A stretch of 64,000 bases of DNA from positions 1 to 64,000 of the forward strand of contig CAKQLF010000005.1 of NCBI GenBank assembly GCA_934254585.1, written 5' to 3'. The position numbers were made by a program, and so were the translations under genes. Of the stretch, positions 1-8,600 are shown piece after piece. Position 1 is the stretch's first letter; each line of letters starts with the position of its first letter. This stretch comes from an uncultured Alphaproteobacteria bacterium. GTDB lineage: Bacteria; Pseudomonadota; Alphaproteobacteria; RF32; CAG-239. Under the pieces are notes generated by a model. That model did no database searches and was not told where the DNA came from. It saw nothing but the letters and a program-made list of their open reading frames with translations.

Positions 1-225
1 TTTTACATTATAGATGTGTTTGATGTTTATCTGAATGGTTGCTATCGTTTGCGAAAACTTATTTTTGCTTCTAAATATCAAAATGAATGTGATGTCGTGC
101 TTCTTTTGCCACTTGCTTTATTTTTTGATTAGAACAATGCTGAGGTTCTTTTAAGAGTTTTTTTGCTTTATTCTGTTTTTTATGGTATATACGAACTAAA
201 TGGTAACAATATAAGGTCTGTGAAA

Positions 226-531
226 ATGCAAAAAATTTGGCAACAAGCGAAACGTATAATAATTTTTTTAAGTCTTTGGGCTATCGTAACAGTTTTGACA
301 ACTAGTGCTGTTTTTGCATTATTTAATTATTTTGCCAGTGATGAGCAAAGAACGCTGTTTAAAAATATGAAACTTGAAGCATATTTAAGCGATTTGAGCT
401 TTGTCAGCTTCTTAATACTCTATATATTAGGTGTGCCATTCTTAAGAAAATACATCAAAAATAATTGGCTGTTCACGCTTGCTTGCGTTATTACCTATCT
501 TCTAATTTTTATAATCCTATTCTTAATCTAA
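226..531 (+). CDS. Small membrane protein, unknown function
   Basis: I do not recognise this protein. From the ATG at 226 it is 101 residues with three hydrophobic stretches: IIIFLSLWAIVTVLTTSAVF near the N-terminus, a second around LSFVSFLILYILGV, and a third at the C-terminus (LFTLACVITYLLIFIILFL). It is probably an inner-membrane protein. The frame is open back to 163, but the first 21 codons look non-coding and an AAGG sequence precedes 226, so I prefer that start. It faces the convergent prepilin at 589-1224 across a short gap with no clear terminator. Confidence 0.5.
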   Translation: MQKIWQQAKRIIIFLSLWAIVTVLTTSAVFALFNYFASDEQRTLFKNMKLEAYLSDLSFVSFLILYILGVPFLRKYIKNNWLFTLACVITYLLIFIILFLI

Positions 532-588
532 TTCTTTCGTTTGTCGCCGATTTTGTCACTCCGTGGCAAAGCTATAAAATACTTTTCA

Positions 589-1224
589 TTAGTATATATT
601 ATTCCCTGATATGACTAAAAAAGTGCAGTGTTCTTGTGTACATATCTTACAGTTATTTATAATTTCAGTTATATTATATGTTGTTAAATATTGGCATTCT
701 GGTACTGCTTCTAGATAGTCAGGAGGAAGGTTTTTTCCACATATACGGTATTTCCAATTATTCCAGCAATTTTTTCCAGTGCAAAAAGTAACAGTCCAGA
801 TAGAAGTTACATCTAATGGCAAATGTAATAAATCTTTACATGTCTGTAATGCGTTATGACTAGGATTTGTATCAAATTGAAAATGTGGTCTTATCCAATT
901 ATTCCAAGTGCTGACATAAGCACTAACTTTATTACCAAATATATCTCGATTATTTTTATCAAGCATATCAGGAGGTAAAGCTCCGACCGATTTCAATAAT
1001 GGTAGAATATCATCACTTCCTTGGTTTGTATATTTCGTTTGGTTCTTGTATAAATCTATAATTGAAAATGATAGCGTTTCTATTTGTTGTAGCCATTTGT
1101 TGCGTTTGAATTTTTCCATAGCTTTTGAGTAGCCTGCAATACCACTTACGCTCAATACTCCAATAATAGCAAGCACGCCCAACATTTCAATCATTGACCG
1201 CCCGTTTTCAAAATTCTTATACAT
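589..1224 (-). CDS. Type IV prepilin-like protein with C-terminal CxxC motif
   Basis: 211 residues. The short leader MYKNFENG is followed by R-S-M-I-E and a hydrophobic helix (MLGVLAIIGVLSVSGIAGY). This is the class III signal read by prepilin peptidase: cleavage after Gly8 puts Glu at position +5, as in type IV pilins and type II secretion pseudopilins. The globular part is cysteine-rich and ends with an N-I-T-E-I-x3-C-K-I-C pattern shared with the prepilins at 30628, 50600 and 60150. After cleavage it would join a pilus or pseudopilus in the inner membrane and periplasm. It is preceded by a structured RNA with its own terminator (1250-1463). The exact filament system cannot be told from the sequence. 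Confidence 0.85.
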   Translation of the reverse strand: MYKNFENGRSMIEMLGVLAIIGVLSVSGIAGYSKAMEKFKRNKWLQQIETLSFSIIDLYKNQTKYTNQGSDDILPLLKSVGALPPDMLDKNNRDIFGNKVSAYVSTWNNWIRPHFQFDTNPSHNALQTCKDLLHLPLDVTSIWTVTFCTGKNCWNNWKYRICGKNLPPDYLEAVPECQYLTTYNITEIINNCKICTQEHCTFLVISGNNIY

Positions 1225-1249
1225 ATTTCTAACTCCGTAAATTGTTACA

Positions 1250-1463
1250 TAAAAAATAAAACCCGCTATAAAGGCGGGCGGATGTTCGAAAACCGTGAAA
1301 TATATGTATAAAACGGCTCGGCCTATTTGGCATAAAGCCTTATTTAGCCGACATCCATCCCAATTGAACAGAAGTCGGCATACAGATATTTAAGTCGATT
1401 ATGCTTAAAGCGACTACATATATTTCAAAGGGTTTTCGAAGCCCTAAAAGCACTATTGCACTT
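1250..1463 (-). ncRNA. Structured pilin-leader RNA, copy A
   Basis: Read on the minus strand from 1463 to 1250. Visible elements: 5' hairpin AAGTGC/GTGCTT (1463-1448); hairpin AGGG/CCCT (1445-1429) whose loop TTCGAAAACC (1440-1431) is fully complementary to GGTTTTCGAA (1294-1285); a 13-bp long-range helix TGAAATATATGTA (1427-1415) with TACATATATTTCA (1308-1296); hairpin AGTCG/CGACT; hairpin GCCGAC/GTCGGC; GGATGT able to pair with ACATCC; and terminator CCCGC/GCGGG followed by TTTTATTTTTT. Conserved strings shared with copies B and C include ATGTCGGCT and AACATCCGCCCGC. The pilin ATG at 1224 follows about 26 nt later. I do not recognise a known RNA family. Confidence 0.85.
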
Positions 1464-1471
1464 TCAAAAAC

Positions 1472-1500
1472 AGAATAACGGCAATAGCTTTTATTGTAAA
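1472..1500 (-). promoter_or_regulatory. Promoter of pilin-leader RNA copy A
   Basis: Minus-strand TTTACA (1500-1495), 17-bp spacer, TATTCT (1477-1472). The predicted start falls at the first base of the 5' hairpin of RNA copy A, the same arrangement as in copies B, C and D. The rest of the 1225-1651 gap, from about 1501, is AT-rich and shows no gene. Confidence 0.55.
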
Positions 1501-1651
1501 GACATTTTTATTTTTTTTAAAGGCAGAAACAAAGTAGCATTATAAAGTCTGTTTTCACTTGCTTACTTGTGATAAATTTTAGGTTAGGGTTGTTTATAAT
1601 ATTATATCGCATATAATATTTTCTAAACTAAGCCGTTATTGGGAGATTGTT

Positions 1652-3160
1652 ATGTTAACATTTATGCGCAATATATTTCGGAACAAAAATAATGGTGAAA
1701 ATATATTTTTGTGGAGTGCTTGGGGAATATTTTTCTTTTTAGTCATAAAAGCATCTATTCACTGGACCAATGGAATAAGTGACACCATAGAACATCTGCA
1801 AGCTGCTTGGTTTGTCGGCACGGGCAAAGTGCCGTATAGAGATTTTTTTGAACATCATAATTCTCTTTTGTGGTATATTTTAGCTCCGATTGTTAAGCTT
1901 TTTGCTTATAACGCTAATATTATTTACGTTGCCAAAATCTTAGCGGTTATATTATATTTTTTCTGTTTTGGTTTGATGTATCATATTATATCCAAACATC
2001 TGGCAAACAAGCAAATTGCCAAACTTTCTCTTATATATTTAATGATTTTGCCGATAGTCAGCGGGCTTATCAACATCAGACCCGATGTATTTATGCTGCT
2101 CTGCAATCTTTTAAGCTTGAATTATTTCTATAATTATCTGGATAACAAACGCCGCCGAGATTTAATTATTTCTTATGTGTTGTTAAGTGTTTCTTTTTTA
2201 TTTTTACAGAAAAGTTTGGTGTTTATTTTGGGTTTCGGTTTGGGCAATCTTTATATGTTATATAAAAGAAGAGTGGCTTGGAAAGATTGTTTGATTGCCG
2301 GTTTTGTTGCCATAATTCCCTTGGTTTTGTTCGCATATTATCTTTATGTCACCAACTCTTTTGCCGACTACTATTTTTACAACTTTGTATTTAACTTTCA
2401 GCTTAGGGAATATTTCGGAAATATACGCTGGGATAAGAATTTACATATTTATGCCTTATTGAGTTTACTTATTTATGTTCGCTTTTTGCGCTCAGATGAT
2501 AAGAACTTGTTTTTGGCAATAATTGTAGCCGCACAAGCTTTGTCTTTGTGGTATTTTGCGCCGTATTCACATTATTTTGTATCATATTTTGTATTTAGTG
2601 CCGTGGGAGGAGGATATTTGTTTCAGAAATTAGGCAAATTATTTCCCGATATTTCGTGTTATGTGTGTGTTTTTGTAATTTTATTGACATTTTATAATAT
2701 TTATAATCGAAAAGATGATGGTTTTTTGCAAACCATTGAAAATGCAAAATATTTGGCAAATCCTCAATTAAAAGTGCTGTCCTTAAATGGTGGTTGTATT
2801 TATTGTCAGCCGGTGCAATATCATTGGTTTTTCTATGGTGTGGCGGCTGTAGTTGATGATTTATACAACAAAAAAGGAGATGAGCCCAATCAATTAATTG
2901 CCTCGCAAAAAGCCGATGTGGTTTTTATTCCGGATAGTGGCTCTTTCGAACTTATGTATCCGCATAATTATAACGTGCTGCGACGGCTCTTTTGGCGTTC
3001 CATACAAAAATATAATGAAGGTAATGAGCTTAATTTTAATTTGAAATATTGGAAAATAGACCATAGTTTGTTGAAAGAGAATTACGAAGAAATAAAAATA
3101 AAGAATGGTGGAACTATGTGGAAAAGAAAAAACACGTCCTTGCCGGCAATTTCAAAATAA
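1652..3160 (+). CDS. GT-C fold membrane glycosyltransferase (PMT/ArnT-like)
   Basis: 502 residues with about ten hydrophobic segments, typical of polyprenyl-phosphate-sugar dependent GT-C glycosyltransferases. The first extracytoplasmic loop carries acidic residues in D-T-I-E-H (about 44-48) and the motif YRDFFEHHN (about 62-70), which resembles the Y-x-D-x-x-x-H region of GT39/GT83 relatives. The C-terminal part after residue 380 is soluble and probably periplasmic. The likely role is transfer of a sugar from a lipid carrier to a surface glycan, lipid or protein. A GGGAGA ribosome site precedes ATG 1652. It lies between two prepilin genes, so pilin glycosylation is possible, but that is inference from position only. 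Confidence 0.65.
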   Translation: MLTFMRNIFRNKNNGENIFLWSAWGIFFFLVIKASIHWTNGISDTIEHLQAAWFVGTGKVPYRDFFEHHNSLLWYILAPIVKLFAYNANIIYVAKILAVILYFFCFGLMYHIISKHLANKQIAKLSLIYLMILPIVSGLINIRPDVFMLLCNLLSLNYFYNYLDNKRRRDLIISYVLLSVSFLFLQKSLVFILGFGLGNLYMLYKRRVAWKDCLIAGFVAIIPLVLFAYYLYVTNSFADYYFYNFVFNFQLREYFGNIRWDKNLHIYALLSLLIYVRFLRSDDKNLFLAIIVAAQALSLWYFAPYSHYFVSYFVFSAVGGGYLFQKLGKLFPDISCYVCVFVILLTFYNIYNRKDDGFLQTIENAKYLANPQLKVLSLNGGCIYCQPVQYHWFFYGVAAVVDDLYNKKGDEPNQLIASQKADVVFIPDSGSFELMYPHNYNVLRRLFWRSIQKYNEGNELNFNLKYWKIDHSLLKENYEEIKIKNGGTMWKRKNTSLPAISK

Positions 3161-3175
3161 AACGGATAGGGATAT

Positions 3176-3213
3176 AAAATAAAAAAAAGCACGGAAGATG
3201 ATGTTCCGTGCCT
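3176..3213 (-). terminator. Intrinsic terminator of the prepilin at 3232-3906
   Basis: Stem GCACGGAA/TTCCGTGC (3189-3196 with 3204-3211). On the minus strand it is followed by a run of nine or more T. It ends transcription of the minus-strand prepilin; the plus strand has no T run after the stem. Confidence 0.85.
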
Positions 3214-3231
3214 TGAAAACAGCAGGTTTTC

Positions 3232-3906
3232 TTAGTGAAATTTCCACGCAATAGCGCATTGATTGCCTTCGTTGCACTGACAACCCGCCACCGCTTCATT
3301 AACCGGCATTGGAACGGAAATATCTGTTCCGCCCGGGCACGCGTGTGTAGTGTTTGTGTTCTGGTGGCCACCACCACATCCGACATCGTAAGTATTATTT
3401 TCAAAGACACCGGCAAGATCTTCAGAAGATGTGCCTAGAGCACCATTTTGCACTTTTACCACAATCAAACCGGAAGAATAACTGGAGCCCCAGTCGTTAG
3501 TGGCCAGAGTAATGCAGGCTTCTTTAGAAAGTCCGTTAAAAGATAATACAAAAGCCGTTTGTTCCGTATCAGCACTATTGGCCTTGGCCGCGCCGACAAA
3601 AACACTTCCGTTAAAGGAGTTTGTTAAAGAGCTGTAATTACCGTTGTTATCTCTGACAACCAACTCATCAGGAATGATGCCCATACTGACGGCACTTTCA
3701 TTGTTCAATCCGGTGAATTTTTTTTGCTGAGCATACATAGTGCGAATATTGGCTATAATCATTGAAGCGTTGTCGGCAATTTGGTTGGTTTTAAATTTAT
3801 TCATAGCTTTAGAATAACCGGCGATACCACCTACGGACAGCACACCGATAATGGCAAGTACGCCTAACATTTCGATCATAGAACGACCGGATTCATTTAT
3901 TATCAT
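3232..3906 (-). CDS. Type IV prepilin-like protein, distinct C-terminal class
   Basis: 224 residues from ATG 3906, chosen because AGGAGA sits just upstream and the leader MIINESG then has normal length before R-S-M-I-E. The frame is open upstream to 3951 but lacks a site there. The N-terminal helix MLGVLAIIGVLSVGGIAGY is nearly identical to those of the other prepilins here. The globular domain differs: it holds VFVGAAKAN, a Thr/Cys-rich stretch and a final C-Q-C-x5-C-A-I-A-W-K-F, with no T-x2-E-I-x3-C-x2-C motif. Unlike the other four prepilins it has no structured RNA in the 289-bp upstream gap (3907-4195), where I see only AT-rich sequence. Probably a separate pilin subclass, possibly a major pilin or pseudopilin. 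Confidence 0.85.
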   Translation of the reverse strand: MIINESGRSMIEMLGVLAIIGVLSVGGIAGYSKAMNKFKTNQIADNASMIIANIRTMYAQQKKFTGLNNESAVSMGIIPDELVVRDNNGNYSSLTNSFNGSVFVGAAKANSADTEQTAFVLSFNGLSKEACITLATNDWGSSYSSGLIVVKVQNGALGTSSEDLAGVFENNTYDVGCGGGHQNTNTTHACPGGTDISVPMPVNEAVAGCQCNEGNQCAIAWKFH

Positions 3907-4195
3907 TGTTTTTCTCCTAACAAAAAATAAAGTATAATTATATTTGGCCAAGACCCCCTAAACCTCGCCGGAAATTGGTATAAAACCTATTTCTTTCTAT
4001 TTAATTAATATCATAAAAATTACTTTTTCTCAATAAGCCGGTAGTTATATTACCTGATTTTGCCAAAACGAGCTGAAAAAACAGAAAATATGTTTTCAAC
4101 CAGATATTTAAATATATAGAAAGTAGTAGTGTGGTCAGACTTTAATTCATTTTTTCGATATAATTTACTTATAAATTTATGCTTGTATCTTAAAG

Positions 4196-4957
4196 TTAGT
4201 TTGATAATTGCCAAATCTGCGGATAGATTATCTCCCAACCGGAGTTGTGCGTGGCGTTGGGTAGAACAGTCAGCAATCTGGAATTTTCTACAAATTCTTC
4301 AATCAGTTGCGGCGGAATAATTTCATCGTTTTCACCCGCATAATGATGTTGCGGAATTTGCAAAAACTGCGAACGATAATTTTCTAAGTTCAGCGATTCG
4401 TTCAAGGGTGGAAGGTGGTGATATTCAGTCCATTTGAGATGGTCTAAGTTGCCGCCGACAGTGATAATTTTGATAACATTTAAGCCTTGCTTGGCGGTAG
4501 AAATCAAACCGGCAATCTGTGCTCCGCCGGAAAATCCGATTAAAATAATTCGATGCTTGCCGGCAATTTGTTGAACTGCTTCAAACTCGCTGTTGACGAT
4601 TTCGGGGGCAAAACGGGCGGTAGTCCAGTGGCGAGGAGCGCAAATCTGACTTTTTATATATTGGCAAGGGCGAGCCAAATAAACCACGTTTTCCGACTTG
4701 TCGCCAAAAGCAATTTCCCGCATTAAACGACCGCGCGGTGTCGGGTCTTGCGAGGGATAGCCATAGGCATTAAACGCGTGGCCGTCACCTTCGATATATA
4801 TTTTATACACGCCGGTGGGATTGGTTATTTTTTGCCAACTGGCTAAAGTAAAATCACGGGTTTGTATTTCGGAATAAACAAAATCGGGCGGAACCGTGAC
4901 ACCGGAGCAGCTCCAAAGAAAAAGTACCGAAATTAAAAGTATCTTTATTTTTTTCAT
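4196..4957 (-). CDS. Alpha/beta-hydrolase lipoprotein
   Basis: 253 residues. The signal peptide ends in a lipobox L-W-S-C (Cys17), so the mature protein should be a lipid-anchored envelope lipoprotein. A nucleophile elbow G-F-S-G-G lies at about 142-146. Candidate acid residues are in GENDEIIP (about 209-216), and a candidate His is in NATHNSGW (about 234-241). Together these fit a serine-hydrolase triad. The substrate is unknown. It sits alone, divergent from the ASCH gene, with a 289-bp gap behind it. The fold assignment is fairly sure, the function open. Confidence 0.7.
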   Translation of the reverse strand: MKKIKILLISVLFLWSCSGVTVPPDFVYSEIQTRDFTLASWQKITNPTGVYKIYIEGDGHAFNAYGYPSQDPTPRGRLMREIAFGDKSENVVYLARPCQYIKSQICAPRHWTTARFAPEIVNSEFEAVQQIAGKHRIILIGFSGGAQIAGLISTAKQGLNVIKIITVGGNLDHLKWTEYHHLPPLNESLNLENYRSQFLQIPQHHYAGENDEIIPPQLIEEFVENSRLLTVLPNATHNSGWEIIYPQIWQLSN

Positions 4958-5083
4958 TCTGTCAGTATAGTCAAACAGGCAAAAAATGCAAAGATATTTT
5001 TACTGAACTTAAAATGTGACAAAAAACTTGCGTTTTTTACAAGAATATCCTAAGTTATTAATTAGTGAAAAAAGGATTGAAAA

Positions 5084-5458
5084 ATGCAATATAAAATGGA
5101 GTTGAGCGAGTTTTCGTTTAATAAAATAAAAGCCGGTCGCAAAGTCGATGTGCGCCTATTTGATAAAAAACGTCAGAGCTTGAAAATAGGCGATGTTATT
5201 GAGTATGAAAATCTCAATAATCCTCGTGAACGAATGGTTTGTTTGGTGTTGGGAACGGCGGTTTTTGAGAACTTCAGCAATATGGTGGACTGTTTGACGC
5301 CCCAAATGTTGGGTTATACCAACAAAGAAGAAGTGATATTAAGACTTAATCGCGCTTATTCTGTGGAACAACAAAAAGATTTTAACGTTATGGCGATTTT
5401 CTTGCGCAACATTACTCCTTCGCTGTCTTTAACCCGTGAAGCCAATTACGAACGCTGA
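5084..5458 (+). CDS. ASCH domain protein
   Basis: 124 residues. The N-terminal half matches the ASCH pattern: a short strand (MELSEFSFNKIKAG), then R-K-x-D-V-R-L followed by L-K-I-G-D-V-I-E-Y. ASCH domains have a PUA-like beta barrel and are thought to bind RNA or modified nucleosides. The C-terminus after residue 105 is variable. The ATG at 5084 follows AAAAGGA. The gene is transcribed alone ahead of the large gene at 5602, which has its own promoter. No partner suggests a substrate. Confidence 0.6.
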   Translation: MQYKMELSEFSFNKIKAGRKVDVRLFDKKRQSLKIGDVIEYENLNNPRERMVCLVLGTAVFENFSNMVDCLTPQMLGYTNKEEVILRLNRAYSVEQQKDFNVMAIFLRNITPSLSLTREANYER

Positions 5459-5541
5459 GCGGATTTTTTCAAAATCTTTAGAATATCTTAAAGAAAACGC
5501 ATTATACTTGTATAAAAAAGACAAAATTCGTCTAAAATTGC

Positions 5542-5570
5542 TTGCATTTTTAGACAGAATAGTGTAATCT
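5542..5570 (+). promoter_or_regulatory. Promoter of the 1340-residue protein gene
   Basis: TTGCAT (5542-5547), 17-bp spacer, TAATCT (5565-5570), about 32 bp before the ATG, with AGGAG just upstream of the start. The TTGC-type -35 recurs before rplK, rplJ, ferredoxin and the gene at 45936. Confidence 0.6.
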
Positions 5571-5601
5571 ATCATAAAATAACAGTAATAGGAGCGATAT
5601 T

Positions 5602-8600
5602 ATGTTTGAATTTGAAAAAGAATTATCCGGAGCGAGAAATAATATTGAGTTTCAGAATTTCGTTAAAGAAGTTTGGAAACGCGATATCAGCAGCGTGCAA
5701 GATTACGAGCTTACTGGAATGTTTTATCAATTTAGCGTTCGCAATTCAAATATAAAAGAAGAAAACGCCAACAGAATGATAGATGCAATCCAAAATATGC
5801 ATAAAGGCAACGGCAGTGAAGATAGAAACGTTGAACTTGCCGGAATTTATTATCCGAACAAAAAATATTCGGAACTGACAACAGATGAAAAAGCCTTTAT
5901 TGCCAATGTGGACTATGAAGTTTATAAAAATAATGTTACTCTGGAAAACATAAAGTCTTCGCTCGAAAGTCAAAAAACTTCATTACAAAGCACTGAAAAC
6001 GGCGGAATTACAAATACCGAAAATGATTTGGAAAAAGATGAAGATCGGTTAAAAGATATTAGGTCATATCTGAACACGCAGGAGCAGGAACACCCTCAAG
6101 ACGCTCAAGTGAAAAATTCTGAAGAGCAGACAGCGGAGCAAAACGATGATTTTTCCTCCTTTTCCGATAACAATAATGCAACTCATGTTGACAGTGAAAC
6201 CGCTGTTTTTCATACGGATGAATATAAAGACAATAAAGCCGAGCCGAATACCTTAAAAACGCAGTCGGAAAATAATCCTCCTAAAGATCCTGAAGAAAAT
6301 AACGTCAAGACACAGAATGGTGAAGAAGAATTTCGTTTGCGTAGTGCAAGATCCGATGAAAACGAATTTTTGTTGGATACTATGCGTTTGGCTTCTTTGT
6401 ATGAAATGAAAAAAGTCTCCGACGATGAAATTGCTGACGTGACACCTGAAAAAGCCATCAGCGTGCTGAATGACAAGTTGCCGAAACTTTCGGATAAAGA
6501 ACTGGCAGAGCTCGAAACCAGAATGACCGACAAAATGGTGGAAAATGACGAAGTTTTTTCTATTATTCCGCCGTCATCTTTGGCTAAAGCCTACACCGGT
6601 TTAGATGAACGCATTGCTCAAGAAAAAGATGATGCAAAAAAACAAGATCTTATGGCTAAAAAAGAAAAAATTGGTGCCAGAATGACCCAGTTGACAGAAA
6701 TGTTAGCCGATAAACAACAAACAAATGATGACTTGTTTTTTGCGGATAAAACCAACATTGCCGATGTTTATGACGGTTATGTCGAAATGTATGATGCGTT
6801 GGATAAAAATTGGCGTAGTCCGCGCGATGGCGGGCCATTGGCGCAAAAAATGCGACAAGGCGAGTATATGCTCCGCGAAGAGTTCGACAAATATAAAGAT
6901 GAGTGGAACATAAAGAATGTTAAATCGGAAGATGCCGACAAGCTGCAGAAACGTTATGAAGACTTAAACAAAAAGCTGGAAGGTGTTGCGATTGATGATG
7001 ACACGGCGAAACTAGTCAGCAACTTTAAGTTCTTAGATGCCGAAGGAAAAGTAGAGCCGCAGTTTGTGGATAAAAACGGCAATCAAAGCGATGTTTATAC
7101 CGAGGGCGCAAAGGTTATTGAAGGTAGTAAGCTTGATATTTCGATTCGTTTGGCTAAGCAAAATATCTTGTTGGAAAATATCGGTACAGATACCGAATTT
7201 AATGCCCAAGATTTGCAAAAAGAACTGGCCGAAAGATTGCCGGAAACTTTATATGCCGAACACGTTGCTTCTCAAGTTGGCAAAGGTGCGTTGGAACATC
7301 CTAAACAATTTACCGATACAAAGTTTTTGAACCAGTTTAAAGCCGACTTGGCGAACCCTGATAAAAGAATGGAAATCAACGACACTGCGTTTGCCGCCAG
7401 TGTTGATAACGCTGTAAACGCTACTGCCGGCTATGCCAGTGCTTTGGCGCAAACTGTCGGCCGCGACAAACAAGTGGCAATGTCGGTGTTCAACCCGATT
7501 CAGGACTTGGATAAACGCACAAATGGTCGATTCGAAAATAACACAAGCAAAAAAGCCGTTCGTATCGAAATGTTAAAGCGTTCGGTCAAAGGTGCCGCCT
7601 CGGCGTTTTTGGTTTCGGGTGCAATAACAACTCTGGGAACAATGGCTTCTGCCGATGCCGGTTTAACCGCTGCCACATTTGGTTTGAACAAAATGGCCGG
7701 TATGGCTATTGGTACGGCTTTGGCTGTGGGAATGACAATTAAGCAAATTCACAGTTGGCGCAAACAACAAAAGAAAGAAGGTAAGCCGGCGGGATTAAAA
7801 TCATTATTAAAAGATCGTAAAATGATGATGACTATGGCGACAACCGCTTTGGGCGCAACAGCTTTAGGTTTTGCCGCAACCGGTAACCCAGGGGTGGCAA
7901 CATCTCTCGGTATGGGCGCATTGGCATTGGGTACGGCAAACGGAATAATCTCCAACTATGCCGACGCACGCCAAGGAGGTTTGGGCAAGTTTGAAGCCGC
8001 CGGATGGGCAGGGTTGCAGGCTTTGTCAAACATTGCCGGAGCTTATGCAGGCCGCGTGACGGCAAATACGGCAATTAACGCTTGGAATCACAGCCATCCG
8101 GACAGTGAACTGTTTCAACACAAAGAACAAGAAGTGATTAACCGTCGGGAAATTGTATATGATGACGGAGTAAAAGAACAAGCTAAAGCCACAGTTGGCA
8201 AATGGTATGCCGGTCACGAAGATTTGCTGCAACAGCGTGTCGATGAAATTAATCAATATAATCAGGCCAATGGCACTCATATTGATCCGTATCGTTATTT
8301 GATGGCGGCGCATGACGCCGGTGCGTTGGCTCCGGATAATATGACTCTGCACAACCAAGGGGCTCCTGATGTGGCCTCTCACGGAAACCATATGGTTTTG
8401 GGTGCGGGATGGAGTCAGGAAACCGGAATTTCTCAAGACACGGTTGGCGCGTTGGCTCAATCGGTTGGCAATGACGGACACGTTAATATCACTCCGGCTT
8501 CGGTAAATGCTTTTCAACAAATCGACGGACATATAAATGGCTATAATCAGGTTGGTTTTGTGAGCGGAGCACCATACCAAAACGATGGCGTATTGGATTC

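Noticed and set aside
1..132. Open frame running in from the left edge to a TAG at 130-132
   Set aside because: Only 43 codons, unusual composition and no recognisable motif; too little to call a truncated gene.
3235..3438. Plus-strand open frame inside the prepilin at 3232-3906
   Set aside because: Shadow of the minus-strand prepilin, which has a ribosome site, leader and terminator.
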